A stretch of DNA of 64,000 nt, taken from assembly GCF_032854445.1 (NCBI RefSeq), contig NW_027018021.1, forward strand, positions 1 through 64,000, in the 5' to 3' direction. Origin of the DNA: Liolophura sinensis. Lineage: Eukaryota; Mollusca; Polyplacophora; Chitonida; Chitonidae. Position 1 is the first letter of the stretch, and each line of letters starts with the position of its first letter. Below the pieces are notes generated by a model. The model searched no databases. It was not told the origin of the DNA and saw only the letters and a program-made list of their open reading frames with translations. The position numbers and the translations under genes were made by a program. Shown in pieces: positions 1 through 10,228 of the stretch.

Positions 1-520
1 GAAAAATTGCAAATTTCCTTGGTTTCCATGGAGTAAGAGCCGTTGCTGGGCACGTGATCTTGACATCATTGATTATTCATTTGTGGCTACAGCCAAAAGT
101 ATTGGTCGGAGAGCAACGCGGTTTGCACCATTCGATTTCTCGTCACAAAATACGTCGGATTAGCCTCTTACCAGCAGCATTGGAACAGTTTTTCCACTTT
201 TGGATTTTTGCCTTGTCTTTTTGCGAATTGAAATCGGCTACATTAACTATGTACAATCGCGACTGGTCATTACTATATTCAACTTTTCATTATAAGTTAT
301 GTGCCCTTCGGTAGCCCAGACGACGTCAAATCTTTGGGCCAAGCCCATTTAACTCACCCAACAAATGTCTTACTTCTAAGTCGAAGACAAACTCAATGTC
401 TTTATCTACATGTAGAAAAAACCACACCATTTGTATATAAAAAAAAACAAAAGGTACTTGATACAATCCGCTGTAAAAAGTACAATTGAACACTGACCCA
501 CATCAATAAGGTGCCAAAGG
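1..520 (+). repeat. Partial monomer at the left window edge
   Basis: The window opens at about base 33 of the monomer and runs to the next phase point at 521. This copy has an extra A after the 12-bp palindrome (near 416-421) and a 9-A run in the TATA-adjacent tract. It carries the TTGCCTTGTC variant near 210-219 that, in the first 15 kb, precedes every short monomer; here the short monomer at 521 follows. Its counterpart in the second 17-mer copy lies about 9,207 bp downstream. Confidence 0.95.
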
Positions 521-1021
521 ATGCGCAATTGGGCCAGGCGAGCCGTTGCTGGGCACGTGATCTTGACATCATTGATTATTCATTTGTGGCTACAGCCAAA
601 AGTATTGGTCGGAGAGCAACGCGATTTGCACCATTCGATTTCTCGTCACAAAATACGTCGGATTAGCCTCTTACCAGCAGCATTGGAACAGTTTTTCCAC
701 TTTTGGATTTTTGCCTGGTCTTTTTGCGAATTGAAATCGGCTACATTAACTATGTACAATCGCGACTGGTCATTACTATATTCAACTTTTCATTATAAGT
801 TATGTGCCCTTCGGTAGCCCAGACGACGTCAAATCTTTGGGCCAAGCCCATTTAACTCACCCAACAAATGTCTTACTTCTAAGTCGAAGACAAACTCAAT
901 GTCTTTATCTACATGTAGAAAAACCACACCATTTGTATGTAAAAAGAACAAATGGTACTTGATACAATCCGCTGTAAAAAGTACAATTGAACACTGACCC
1001 ACATCAATAAGGTGCCAAAGG
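521..1021 (+). repeat. Short monomer (49-bp deletion), 17-mer copy 1, first
   Basis: The junction CCAGGC|GAGCCG lies near 540, where full monomers carry 49 more bases (1041-1089 in the reference). No microhomology is visible at the junction. The same monomer has the tract TGTAAAAAGAACAAATGG near 938-955 instead of the usual A8 form; this tract occurs only in short monomers. A private G-to-A change (CAACGCGATT) lies near 624. Confidence 0.95.
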
Positions 1022-1103
1022 ATGCGCAATTGGGCCAGGCATCTCCAGCTGTTGAAAAATTGCAAATTTCCTTGGTTTCCATGGAGTAAGAGCCGTTGCT
1101 GGG

Positions 1104-1111
1104 CACGTGAT
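1104..1111 (-). promoter_or_regulatory. E-box CACGTG within ATCACGTG, one per monomer (representative)
   Basis: CACGTGAT on the plus strand reads ATCACGTG on the minus strand. CACGTG is the classic core bound by bHLH-leucine-zipper factors, and RTCACRTG is the CDEI element of budding-yeast point centromeres, bound by Cbf1. Flanking changes occur (GAGCACGTG at 38251 and 41551, GGACACGTG at 40451 and 43751), but the core is intact in every copy I read. The site is seen; binding and function are inference. Confidence 0.45.
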
Positions 1112-1136
1112 CTTGACATCATTGATTATTCATTTG

Positions 1137-1148
1137 TGGCTACAGCCA
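1137..1148. other. Hyphenated dyad TGGCT-AC-AGCCA, one per monomer (representative)
   Basis: A 5-bp inverted repeat with a 2-base spacer. After one mismatch, T/A pairs continue outward on both sides (TTTG versus AAAA). The stem is short; it is reported as a conserved landmark, not as a proven structure. Confidence 0.5.
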
Positions 1149-1387
1149 AAAGTATTGGTCGGAGAGCAACGCGGTTTGCACCATTCGATTTCTCGTCACA
1201 AAATACGTCGGATTAGCCTCTTACCAGCAGCATTGGAACAGTTTTTCCACTTTTGGATTTTTGCCTGGTCATTTTGCTAATTGAAATCGGCTACATTAAC
1301 TATGTACAATCGCGACTGGTCATTACTATATTCAACATTTCATTATAAGTTATGTGCCCTTCGGTAGCCCAGACGACGTCAAATCTT

Positions 1388-1400
1388 TGGGCCAAGCCCA
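1388..1400. other. Hyphenated dyad TGGGC-CAA-GCCCA, one per monomer (representative)
   Basis: A 5-bp GC-rich inverted repeat with a 3-base spacer. A minority of monomers read TGGGTCAAGCCCA (4645, 8997, 13851, 59438 and 62742), which breaks one pair, so strict conservation is not required. Confidence 0.5.
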
Positions 1401-1457
1401 TTTAACTCACCCAGCAAATGTCTTACTTCTAAGTCGAAGACAAACTCAATGTCTTTA

Positions 1458-1469
1458 TCTACATGTAGA
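1458..1469. other. Perfect 12-bp palindrome, one per monomer (representative)
   Basis: TCTACATGTAGA equals its own reverse complement. After one A/A mismatch on each side, three more pairs (TTT/AAA) extend the symmetry. The same 12 bases appear in every monomer I read, including the short and indel-bearing ones; other examples are 405-416 and the matching site at 550-bp steps. A symmetric site repeated about 116 times could bind a dimeric protein, but no factor is identified from sequence. Confidence 0.85.
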
Positions 1470-1485
1470 AAAACCACACCATTTG

Positions 1486-1498
1486 TATATAAAAAAAA
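1486..1498 (+). promoter_or_regulatory. TATA-like element and A-run, one per monomer (representative)
   Basis: TATATA followed by an A-run (8 A after TATAT here; 7 to 14 A elsewhere). About half the monomers read TATGTA instead of TATATA. The run length is the most variable feature of the monomer. It could help start transcription of satellite RNA or simply be an AT-rich tract that disfavours nucleosomes. No initiator or other promoter element supports a firm call. Confidence 0.3.
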
Positions 1499-3221
1499 CA
1501 AAAGGTACTTGATACAACCCGCTGTAAAAAGTACAATTAAACACTGACCCACATCAATAAGGTGCCAAAGGATGCGCAATTGGGCCAGGCATCTCCAGCT
1601 GTTGAAAAATTGCAAATTTCCTTGGTTTCCATGGAGTAAGAGCCGTTGCTGGGCACGTGATCTTGACATCCTTGATTATTCATTTGTGGCTACAGCCAAC
1701 AGTATTGGTCGGAGAGCAACGCGGTTTGCACCATTCGATTTCTCGTCACAAAATACGTCGGATTAGCCTCTTACCAGCAGCATTGGAACAGTTTTTCCAC
1801 TTTTGGATTTTTGCCTGGTCATTTTGCGAATTGAAATCGGCTACATTAACTATGTACAATCGCGACTGGTCATTACTATATTCAACTTTTCATTATAAGT
1901 TATGTGCCCTTCGGTAGCCCAGACGACGTCAAATCTTTGGGCCAAGCCCATTTAACTCACCCAACAAATGTCTTACTTCTAAGTCGAAGACAAACTCAAT
2001 GTCTTTATCTACATGTAGAAAAACCACACCATTTGTATATAAAAAAAACACAAGGTACTTGATACAATCCGCTGTAAAAAGTACAATTGAACACTGACCC
2101 ACATCAATAAGGTGCCAAAGGATGCGCAATTGGGCCAGGCATCTCCAGCTGTTGAAAAATTGCAAATTTCCTTGGTTTCCATGGAGTAAGAGCCGTTGCT
2201 GGGCACGTGATCTTGACATCATTGATTATTCATTTGTGGCTACAGCCAAAAGTATTGGTCGGAGAGCAACGCGGTTTGCACCATTCGATTTCTCGTCACA
2301 AAATACGTCGGATTAGCCTCTTACCAGCAGCATTGGAACAGTTTTTCCACTTTTGGATTTTTGCCTGGTCATTTTGCTAATTGAAATCGGCTACATTAAC
2401 TATGTACAATCGCGACTGGTCATTACTATATTCAACATTTCATTATAAGTTCTGTGCCCTTCGGTAGCCCAGACGACGTCAAATCTTTGGGCCAAGCCCA
2501 TTTAACTCACCCAGCAAATGTCTTACTTCTAAGTCGAAGACAAACTCAATGTCTTTATCTACATGTAGAAAAACCACACCATTTGTATGTAAAAAAAAAC
2601 ACAAGGTACTTGATACAACCCGCTGTAAAAAGTACAATTGAACACTGACCCACATCAATAAGGTGCCAAAGGATGCGCAATTGGGCCAGGCATCTCCAGC
2701 TGTTGAAAAATTGCAAATTTCCTTGGTTTCCATGGAGTAAGAGCCGTTGCTGGGCACGTGATCTTGACATCATTGATTATTCATTTGTGGCTACAGCCAA
2801 AAGTATTGGTCGGAGAGCAACGCGGTTTGCACCATTCGATTTCTCGTCACAAAATACGTCGGATTAGCCTCTTACCAGCAGCATTGGAACAGTTTTTCCA
2901 CTTTTGGATTTTTGCCTTGTCTTTTTGCGAATTGAAATCGGCTACATTAACTATGTACAATCGCGACTGGTCATTACTATATTCAACTTTTCATTATAAG
3001 TTATGTGCCCTTCGGTAGCCCAGACGACGTCAAATCTTTGGGCCAAGCCCATTTAACTCACCCAACAAATGTCTTACTTCTAAGTCGAAGACAAACTCAA
3101 TGTCTTTATCTACATGTAGAAAAACCACACCATTTGTATATAAAAAAAACAAAGGTACTTGATACAATCCGCTGTAAAAAGTACAATTGAAGACTGACCC
3201 ACATCAATAAGGTGCCAAAGG

Positions 3222-3724
3222 ATGCGCAATTGGGCCAGGCGAGCCGTTGCTGGGCACGTGATCTTGACATCATTGATTATTCATTTGTGGCTACAGCCAA
3301 AAGTATTGGTCGGAGAGCAACGCGGTTTGCACCATTCGATTTTCTCGTCACAAAATACGTCGGATTAGCCTCTTACCAGCAGCATTGGAACAGTTTTTCC
3401 ACTTTTGGATTTTTGCCTGGTCTTTTTGCGAATTGAAATCGGCTGCATTAACTATGTACAATCGCGACTGGTCATTACTATATTCAACTTTTTCATTATA
3501 AGTTATGTGCCCTTCGGTAGCCCAGACGACGTCAAATCTTTGGGCCAAGCCCATTTAACTCACCCAACAAATGTCTTACTTCTAAGTCGAAGACAAACTC
3601 AATGTCTTTATCTACATGTAGAAAAACCACACCATTTGTATGTAAAAAGAACAAATGGTACTTGATACAATCCGCTGTAAAAAGTACAATTGAACACTGA
3701 CCCACATCAATAAGGTGCCAAAGG
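3222..3724 (+). repeat. Short monomer (49-bp deletion), 17-mer copy 1, second
   Basis: Same junction as at 540, here near 3241, and the same AAAAAGAACAAATGG tract near 3643. Length is 503 bp because of two extra T bases, one in GATTTTCTCG (near 3340) and one in ACTTTTTCATT (near 3490). The CTGCATTAAC variant is also present. Confidence 0.95.
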
Positions 3725-5375
3725 ATGCGCAATTGGGCCAGGCATCTCCAGCTGTTGAAAAATTGCAAATTTCCTTGGTTTCCATGGAGTAAGAGCCGTT
3801 GCTGGGCACGTGATCTTGACATCATTGATTATTCATTTGTGGCTACAGCCAAAAGTATTGGTCGGAGAGCAACGCGGTTTGCACCATTCGATTTCTCGTC
3901 ACAAAATACGTCGGATTAGCCTCTTACCAGCAGCATTGGAACAGTTTTTCCACTTTTGGATTTTTGCCTGGTCATTTTGCTAATTGAAATCGGCTACATT
4001 AACTATGTACAATCGCGACTGGTCATTACTATATTCAACATTTCATTATAAGTTATGTGCCCTTCGGTAGCCCAGACGACGTCAAATCTTTGGGCCAAGC
4101 CCATTTAACTCACCCAGCAAATGTCTTACTTCTAAGTCGAAGACAAACTCAATGTCTTTATCTACATGTAGAAAAACCACACCATTTGTATATAAAAAAA
4201 ACACAAGGTACTTGATACAACCCGCTGTAAAAAGTACAATTAAACACTGACCCACATCAATAAGGTGCCAAAGGATGCGCAATTGGGCCAGGCATCTCCA
4301 GCTGTTGAAAAATTGCAAATTTCCTTGGTTTCCATGGAGTAAGAGCCGTTGCTGGGCACGTGATCTTGACATCATTGATTATTCATTTGTGGCTACAGCC
4401 AAAAGTATTGGTCGGAGAGCAACGCGGTTTGCACCATTCGATTTCTCGTCACAAAATACGTCGGATTAGCCTCTTACCAGCAGCATTGGAACAGTTTTTC
4501 CACTTTTGGATTTTTGCCTGGTCATTTTGCTAATTGAAATCGGCTACATTAACTATGTACAATCGCGACTGGTCATTACTATATTCAACTTTTCATTATA
4601 AGTTATGTGCCCTTCGGTAGCCCAGACGACGTCAAATCTTTGGGTCAAGCCCATTTAACTCACCCAACAAATGTCTTACTTCTAAGTCGAAGACAAACTC
4701 AATGTCTTTATCTACATGTAGAAAAACCACACCATTTGTATATAAAAAAAACACAAGGTACTTGATACAATCCGCTGTAAAAAAGTACAATTGAACACTG
4801 ACCCACATCAATAAGGTGCCAAAGGATGCGCAATTGGGCCAGGCATCTCCAGCTGTTGAAAAATTGCAAATTTCCTTGGTTTCCATGGAGTAAGAGCCGT
4901 TGCTGGGCACGTGATCTTGACATCATTGATTATTCATTTGTGGCTACAGCCAAAAGTATTGGTCGGAGAGCAACGCGGTTTGCACCATTCGATTTCTCGT
5001 CACAAAATACGTCGGATTAGCCTCTTACCAGCAGCATTGGAACAGTTTTTCCACTTTTGGATTTTTGCCTTGTCTTTTTGCGAATTGAAATCGGCTACAT
5101 TAACTATGTACAATCGCGACTGGTCATTACTATATTCAACTTTTCATTATAAGTTATGTGCCCTTCGGTAGCCCAGACGACGTCAAATCTTTGGGCCAAG
5201 CCCATTTAACTCACCCAACAAATGTCTTACTTCTAAGTCGAAGACAAACTCAATGTCTTTATCTACATGTAGAAAAACCACACCATTTGTATATAAAAAA
5301 AACAAAAGGTACTTGATACAATCCGCTGTAAAAAGTACAATTGAACACTGACCCACATCAATAAGGTGCCAAAGG

Positions 5376-5877
5376 ATGCGCAATTGGGCCAGGCGAGCCG
5401 TTGCTGGGCACGTGATCTTGACATCATTGATTATTCATTTGTGGCTACAGCCAAAAGTATTGGTCGGAGAGCAACGCGGTTTGCACCATTCGATTTCTCG
5501 TCACAAAATACGTCGGATTAGCCTCTTACCAGCAGCATTGGAACAGTTTTTCCACTTTTGGATTTTTGCCTGGTCTTTTTTGCGAATTGAAATCGGCTGC
5601 ATTAACTATGTACAATCGCGACTGGTCATTACTATATTCAACTTTTCATTATAAGTTATGTGCCCTTCGGTAGCCCAGACGACGTCAAATCTTTGGGCCA
5701 AGCCCATTTAACTCACCCAACAAATGTCTTACTTCTAAGTCGAAGACAAACTCAATGTCTTTATCTACATGTAGAAAAACCACACCATTTGTATGTAAAA
5801 AGAACAAATGGTACTTGATACAATCCGCTGTAAAAAGTACAATTGAACACTGACCCACATCAATAAGGTGCCAAAGG
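5376..5877 (+). repeat. Short monomer (49-bp deletion), 17-mer copy 1, third
   Basis: Deletion junction near 5395 and the AAAAAGAACAAATGG tract near 5798. One extra T near 5580 gives 502 bp. Shares CTGCATTAAC with its partner at 14581. Confidence 0.95.
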
Positions 5878-8800
5878 ATGCGCAATTGGGCCAGGCATCT
5901 CCAGCTGTTGAAAAATTGCAAATTTCCTTGGTTTCCATGGAGTAAGAGCCGTTGCTGGGCACGTGATCTTGACATCATTGATTATTCATTTGTGGCTACA
6001 GCCAAAAGTATTGGTCGGAGAGCAACGCGGTTTGCACCATTCGATTTCTCCACAAAATACGTCGGATTAGCCTCTTACCAGCAGCATTGGAACAGTTTTT
6101 TCCACTTTTGGATTTTTGCCTGGTCATTTTGCTAATTGAAATCGGCTACAATTAACTATGTACAATCGCGACTGGTCATTACTATATTCAACATTTCATT
6201 ATAAGTTATGTGCCCTTCGGTAGCCCAGACGACGTTCAAATCTTTGGGCCAAGCCCATTTAACTCACCCAGCAAATGTCTTACTTCTAAGTCGAAGACAA
6301 ACTCAATGTCTTTATCTACATGTAGAAAAACCACACCATTTGTATATAAAAAAAACAAAAGGTACTTGATACAACCCGCTGTAAAAAGTACAATTAAACA
6401 CTGACCCACATCAATAAGGTGCCAAAGGATGCGCAATTGGGCCAGGCATCTCCAGCTGTTGAAAAATTGCAAATTTCCTTGGTTTCCATGGAGTAAGAGC
6501 CGTTGCTGGCACGTGATCTTGACATCCTTGATTATTCATTTGTGGCTACAGCCAAAAGTATTGGTCGGAGAGCAACGCGGTTTGCACCATTCGATTTCTC
6601 GTCACAAAATACGTCGGATTAGCCTCTTACCAGCAGCATTGGAACAGTTTTTCCACTTTTGGATTTTTGCCTGGTCATTTTGCGAATTGAAATCGGCTAC
6701 ATTAACTATGTACAATCGCGACTGGTCATTACTATATTCAACTTTTCATTATAAGTTATGTGCCCTTCGTAGCCCAGACGACGTCAAATCTTTGGGCCAA
6801 GCCCATTTAACTCACCCAACAAATGTCTTACTTCTAAGTCGAAGACAAACTCAATGTCTTTATCTACATGTAGAAAAACCACACCATTTGTATATAAAAA
6901 AAACACAAGGTACTTGATACAATCCGCTGTAAAAAGTACAATTGAACACTGACCCACATCAATAAGGTGCCAAAGGATGCGCAATTGGGCCAGGCATCTC
7001 CAGCTGTTGAAAAATTGCAAATTTCCTTGGTTTCCATGGAGTAAGAGCCGTTGCTGGGCACGTGATCTTGACATCATTGATTATTCATTTGTGGCTACAG
7101 CCAAAAGTATTGGTCGGAGAGCAACGCGGTTTGCACCATTCGATTTCTCGTCACAAAATACGTCGGATTAGCCTCTTACCAGCAGCATTGGAACAGTTTT
7201 TCCACTTTTGGATTTTTGCCTGGTCATTTTGCTAATTGAAATCGGCTACATTAACTATGTACAATCGCGACTGGTCATTACTATATTCAACATTTCATTA
7301 TAAGTTCTGTGCCCTTCGGTAGCCCAGACGACGTCAAATCTTTGGGCCAAGCCCATTTAACTCACCCAACAAATGTCTTACTTCTAAGTCGAAGACAAAC
7401 TCAATGTCTTTATCTACATGTAGAAAAACCACACCATTTGTATGTAAAAAAAACACAAGGTACTTGATACAACCCGCTGTAAAAAGTACAATTGAACACT
7501 GACCCACATCAATAAGGTGCCAAAGGATGCGCAATTGGGCCAGGCATCTCCAGCTGTTGAAAAATTGCAAATTTCCTTGGTTTCCATGGAGTAAGAGCCG
7601 TTGCTGGGCACGTGATCTTGACATCATTGATTATTCATTTGTGGCTACAGCCAAAAGTATTGGTCGGAGAGCAACGCGGTTTGCACCATTCGATTTCTCG
7701 TCACAAAATACGTCGGATTAGCCTCTTACCAGCAGCATTGGAACAGTTTTTCCACTTTTGGATTTTTGCCTTGTCTTTTTGCGAATTGAAATCGGCTACA
7801 TTAACTATGTACAATCGCGACTGGTCATTACTATATTCAACTTTTCATTATAAGTTATGTGCCCTTCGGTAGCCCAGACGACGTCAAATCTTTGGGCCAA
7901 GCCCATTTAACTCACCCAACAAATGTCTTACTTCTAAGTCGAAGACAAACTCAATGTCTTTATCTACATGTAGAAAAACCACACCATTTGTATATAAAAA
8001 AAACAAAAGGTACTTGATACAATCCGCTGTAAAAAGTACAATTGAACACTGACCCACATCAATAAGGTGCCAAAGGATGCGCAATTGGGCCAGGCATCTC
8101 CAGCTGTTGAAAAATTGCAAATTTCCTTGGTTTCCATGGAGTAAGAGCCGTTGCTGGGCACGTGATCTTGACATCATTGATTATTCATTTGTGGCTACAG
8201 CCAAAAGTATTGGTCGGAGAGCAACGCGGTTTGCACCATTCGATTTCTCGTCACAAAATACGTCGGATTAGCCTCTTACCAGCAGCATTGGAACAGTTTT
8301 TCCACTTTTGGATTTTTGCCTGGTCATTTTGCTAATTGAAATCGGCTACATTAACTATGTACAATCGCGACTGGTCATTACTATATTCAACATTTCATTA
8401 TAAGTTCTGTGCCCTTCGGTAGCCCAGACGACGTCAAATCTTTGGGCCAAGCCCATTTAACTCACCCAGCAAATGTCTTACTTCTAAGTCGAAGACAAAC
8501 TCAATGTCTTTATCTACATGTAGAAAAACCACACCATTTGTATGTAAAAAAAACACAAGGTACTTGATACAACCCGCTGTAAAAAGTACAATTGAACACT
8601 GACCCACATCAATAAGGTGCCAAAGGATGCGCAATTGGGCCAGGCATCTCCAGCTGTTGAAAAATTGCAAATTTCCTTGGTTTCCATGGAGTAAGAGCCG
8701 TTGCTGGGCACGTGATCTTGACATCATTGATTATTCATTTGTGGCTACAGCCAAAAGTATTGGTCGGAGAGCAACGCGGTTTGCACCATTCGATTTCTCG

Positions 8801-9727
8801 TCACAAAATACGTCGGATTAGCCTCTTACCAGCAGCATTGGAACAGTTTTTCCACTTTTGGATTTTTGCCTGGTCATTTTGCTAATTGAAATCGGCTACA
8901 TTAACTATGTACAATCGCGACTGGTCATTACTATATTCAACTTTTCATTATAAGTTATGTGCCCTTCGGTAGCCCAGACGACGTCAAATCTTTGGGTCAA
9001 GCCCATTTAACTCACCCAACAAATGTCTTACTTCTAAGTCGAAGACAAACTCAATGTCTTTATCTACATGTAGAAAAACCACACCATTTGTATATAAAAA
9101 AAAACACAAGGTACTTGATACAATCCGCTGTAAAAAGTACAATTGAACACTGACCCACATCAATAAGGTGCCAAAGGATGCGCAATTGGGCCAGGCATCT
9201 CCAGCTGTTGAAAAATTGCAAATTTCCTTGGTTTCCATGGAGTAAGAGCCGTTGCTGGGCACGTGATCTTGACATCATTGATTATTCATTTGTGGCTACA
9301 GCCAAAAGTATTGGTCGGAGAGCAACGCGGTTTGCACCATTCGATTTCTCGTCACAAAATACGTCGGATTAGCCTCTTACCAGCAGCATTGGAACAGTTT
9401 TTCCACTTTTGGATTTTTGCCTTGTCTTTTTGCGAATTGAAATCGGCTACATTAACTATGTACAATCGCGACTGGTCATTACTATATTCAACTTTTCATT
9501 ATAAGTTATGTGCCCTTCGGTAGCCCAGACGACGTCAAATCTTTGGGCCAAGCCCATTTAACTCACCCAACAAATGTCTTACTTCTAAGTCGAAGACAAA
9601 CTCAATGTCTTTATCTACATGTAGAAAAACCACACCATTTGTATATAAAAAAAACACAAGGTACTTGATACAATCCGCTGTAAAAAGTACAATTGAACAC
9701 TGACCCACATCAATAAGGTGCCAAAGG

Positions 9728-10228
9728 ATGCGCAATTGGGCCAGGCGAGCCGTTGCTGGGCACGTGATCTTGACATCATTGATTATTCATTTGTGGCTAC
9801 AGCCAAAAGTATTGGTCGGAGAGCAACGCGGTTTGCACCATTCGATTTCTCGTCACAAAATACGTCGGATTAGCCTCTTACCAGCAGCATTGGAACAGTT
9901 TTTCCACTTTTGGATTTTTGCCTGGTCTTTTTGCGAATTGAAATCGGCTACATTAACTATGTACAATCGCGACTGGTCATTACTATATTCAACTTTTCAT
10001 TATAAGTTATGTGCCCTTCGGTAGCCCAGACGACGTCAAATCTTTGGGCCAAGCCCATTTAACTCACCCAACAAATGTCTTACTTCTAAGTCGAAGACAA
10101 ACTCAATGTCTTTATCTACATGTAGAAAAACCACACCATTTGTATGTAAAAAGAACAAATGGTACTTGATACAATCCGCTGTAAAAAGTACAATTGAACA
10201 CTGACCCACATCAATAAGGTGCCAAAGG
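9728..10228 (+). repeat. Short monomer (49-bp deletion), 17-mer copy 2, first
   Basis: Exactly 9,207 bp from the short monomer at 521. Deletion junction near 9747, AAAAAGAACAAATGG tract near 10148, length 501 bp with no private indels. Confidence 0.95.

Larger units (their letters stand above)
1022..1571 (+). repeat. Reference full-length monomer (550 bp) with internal landmarks
   Basis: Chosen as a clean full-length copy. Landmarks in monomer coordinates (base 1 = 1022): overlapping palindromes TGCGCA and CAATTG at 2-11; segment 20-68 is the 49 bp missing from short monomers; NcoI-type CCATGG near 58; CACGTG at 83-88; hyphenated dyad TGGCT-AC-AGCCA at 116-127; TCGCGA near 288; GACGTC near 354; dyad TGGGC-CAA-GCCCA at 367-379; perfect palindrome TCTACATGTAGA at 437-448; TATA-like element with an A-run at 465-477. 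A line-by-line look found no convincing internal subrepeat. The start point is arbitrary, since a tandem repeat has no natural beginning. The longest frames are a 97-codon minus-strand frame and 64-86 codon plus-strand frames, all judged non-coding. Confidence 0.93.
1..8940. repeat. 17-monomer higher-order repeat (9.2 kb), copy 1, left end cut off
   Basis: Monomer starts are 521, 1022, 1572, 2122, 2673, 3222, 4275 (after 3725), 4826, 5376, 5878, 6429, 6977, 7527, 8077 and 8627. Diagnostic variants recur 9,205-9,207 bp downstream in the same order: short monomers at 521, 3222 and 5376; the CCTTGATTATTC plus AGCCAACAG monomer (1671 pairs with 10878); AAGACTGACC near 3190 (pairs with 12398); GGGTCAAGCCC at 4645 (pairs with 13851). 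Correspondence is lost after about 8940, where this copy reads CAACTTTTC and the partner reads CAACATTTC. Short monomers are spaced 5, 4 and 8 monomers apart. Monomers 521-8076 also show an internal offset of about 4,855 bp (1572 resembles 6429; 2673 resembles 7527), so the 17-mer itself grew from smaller duplications. Confidence 0.88.

Noticed and set aside
1133-1200. tRNA-like spacing of a TGGCTACAG box and a TTCGATT box
   Set aside because: Sequences flanking TTCGATT cannot form a T-arm stem, there is no acceptor pairing, and the B-box match is weak. Not a tRNA or a clear tRNA-derived SINE.
1022-1216. 64-codon plus-strand frame starting ATGCGCAATTGG, repeated in nearly every monomer
   Set aside because: It is one chance frame copied by the repeat. 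There is no recognisable domain, its start is lost by single changes (50819, 53569), and other frames of similar length overlap it on both strands.
1022-1571. Monomer as an ancient trimer of about 185 bp
   Set aside because: TTGGGCCAGGC and TTGGGCCAAGC, and two CATTTGT motifs, lie about 195-205 bp apart, but the sequences between them do not align on reading.
1022-1571. CENP-B box or telomere-type repeat inside the monomer
   Set aside because: No sequence resembling the 17-bp CENP-B box core (TTCG with downstream CGGGA) and no TTAGGG-like tandem was found; TTAGGTG near 20363 is a single-base variant of TTATGTG.
6429-6917. 162-codon frame, the longest in the window
   Set aside because: It exists only because two single-base losses (near 6508 and 6769) join three ordinary short frames. 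It lies in an indel cluster and has no counterpart in the second HOR copy.
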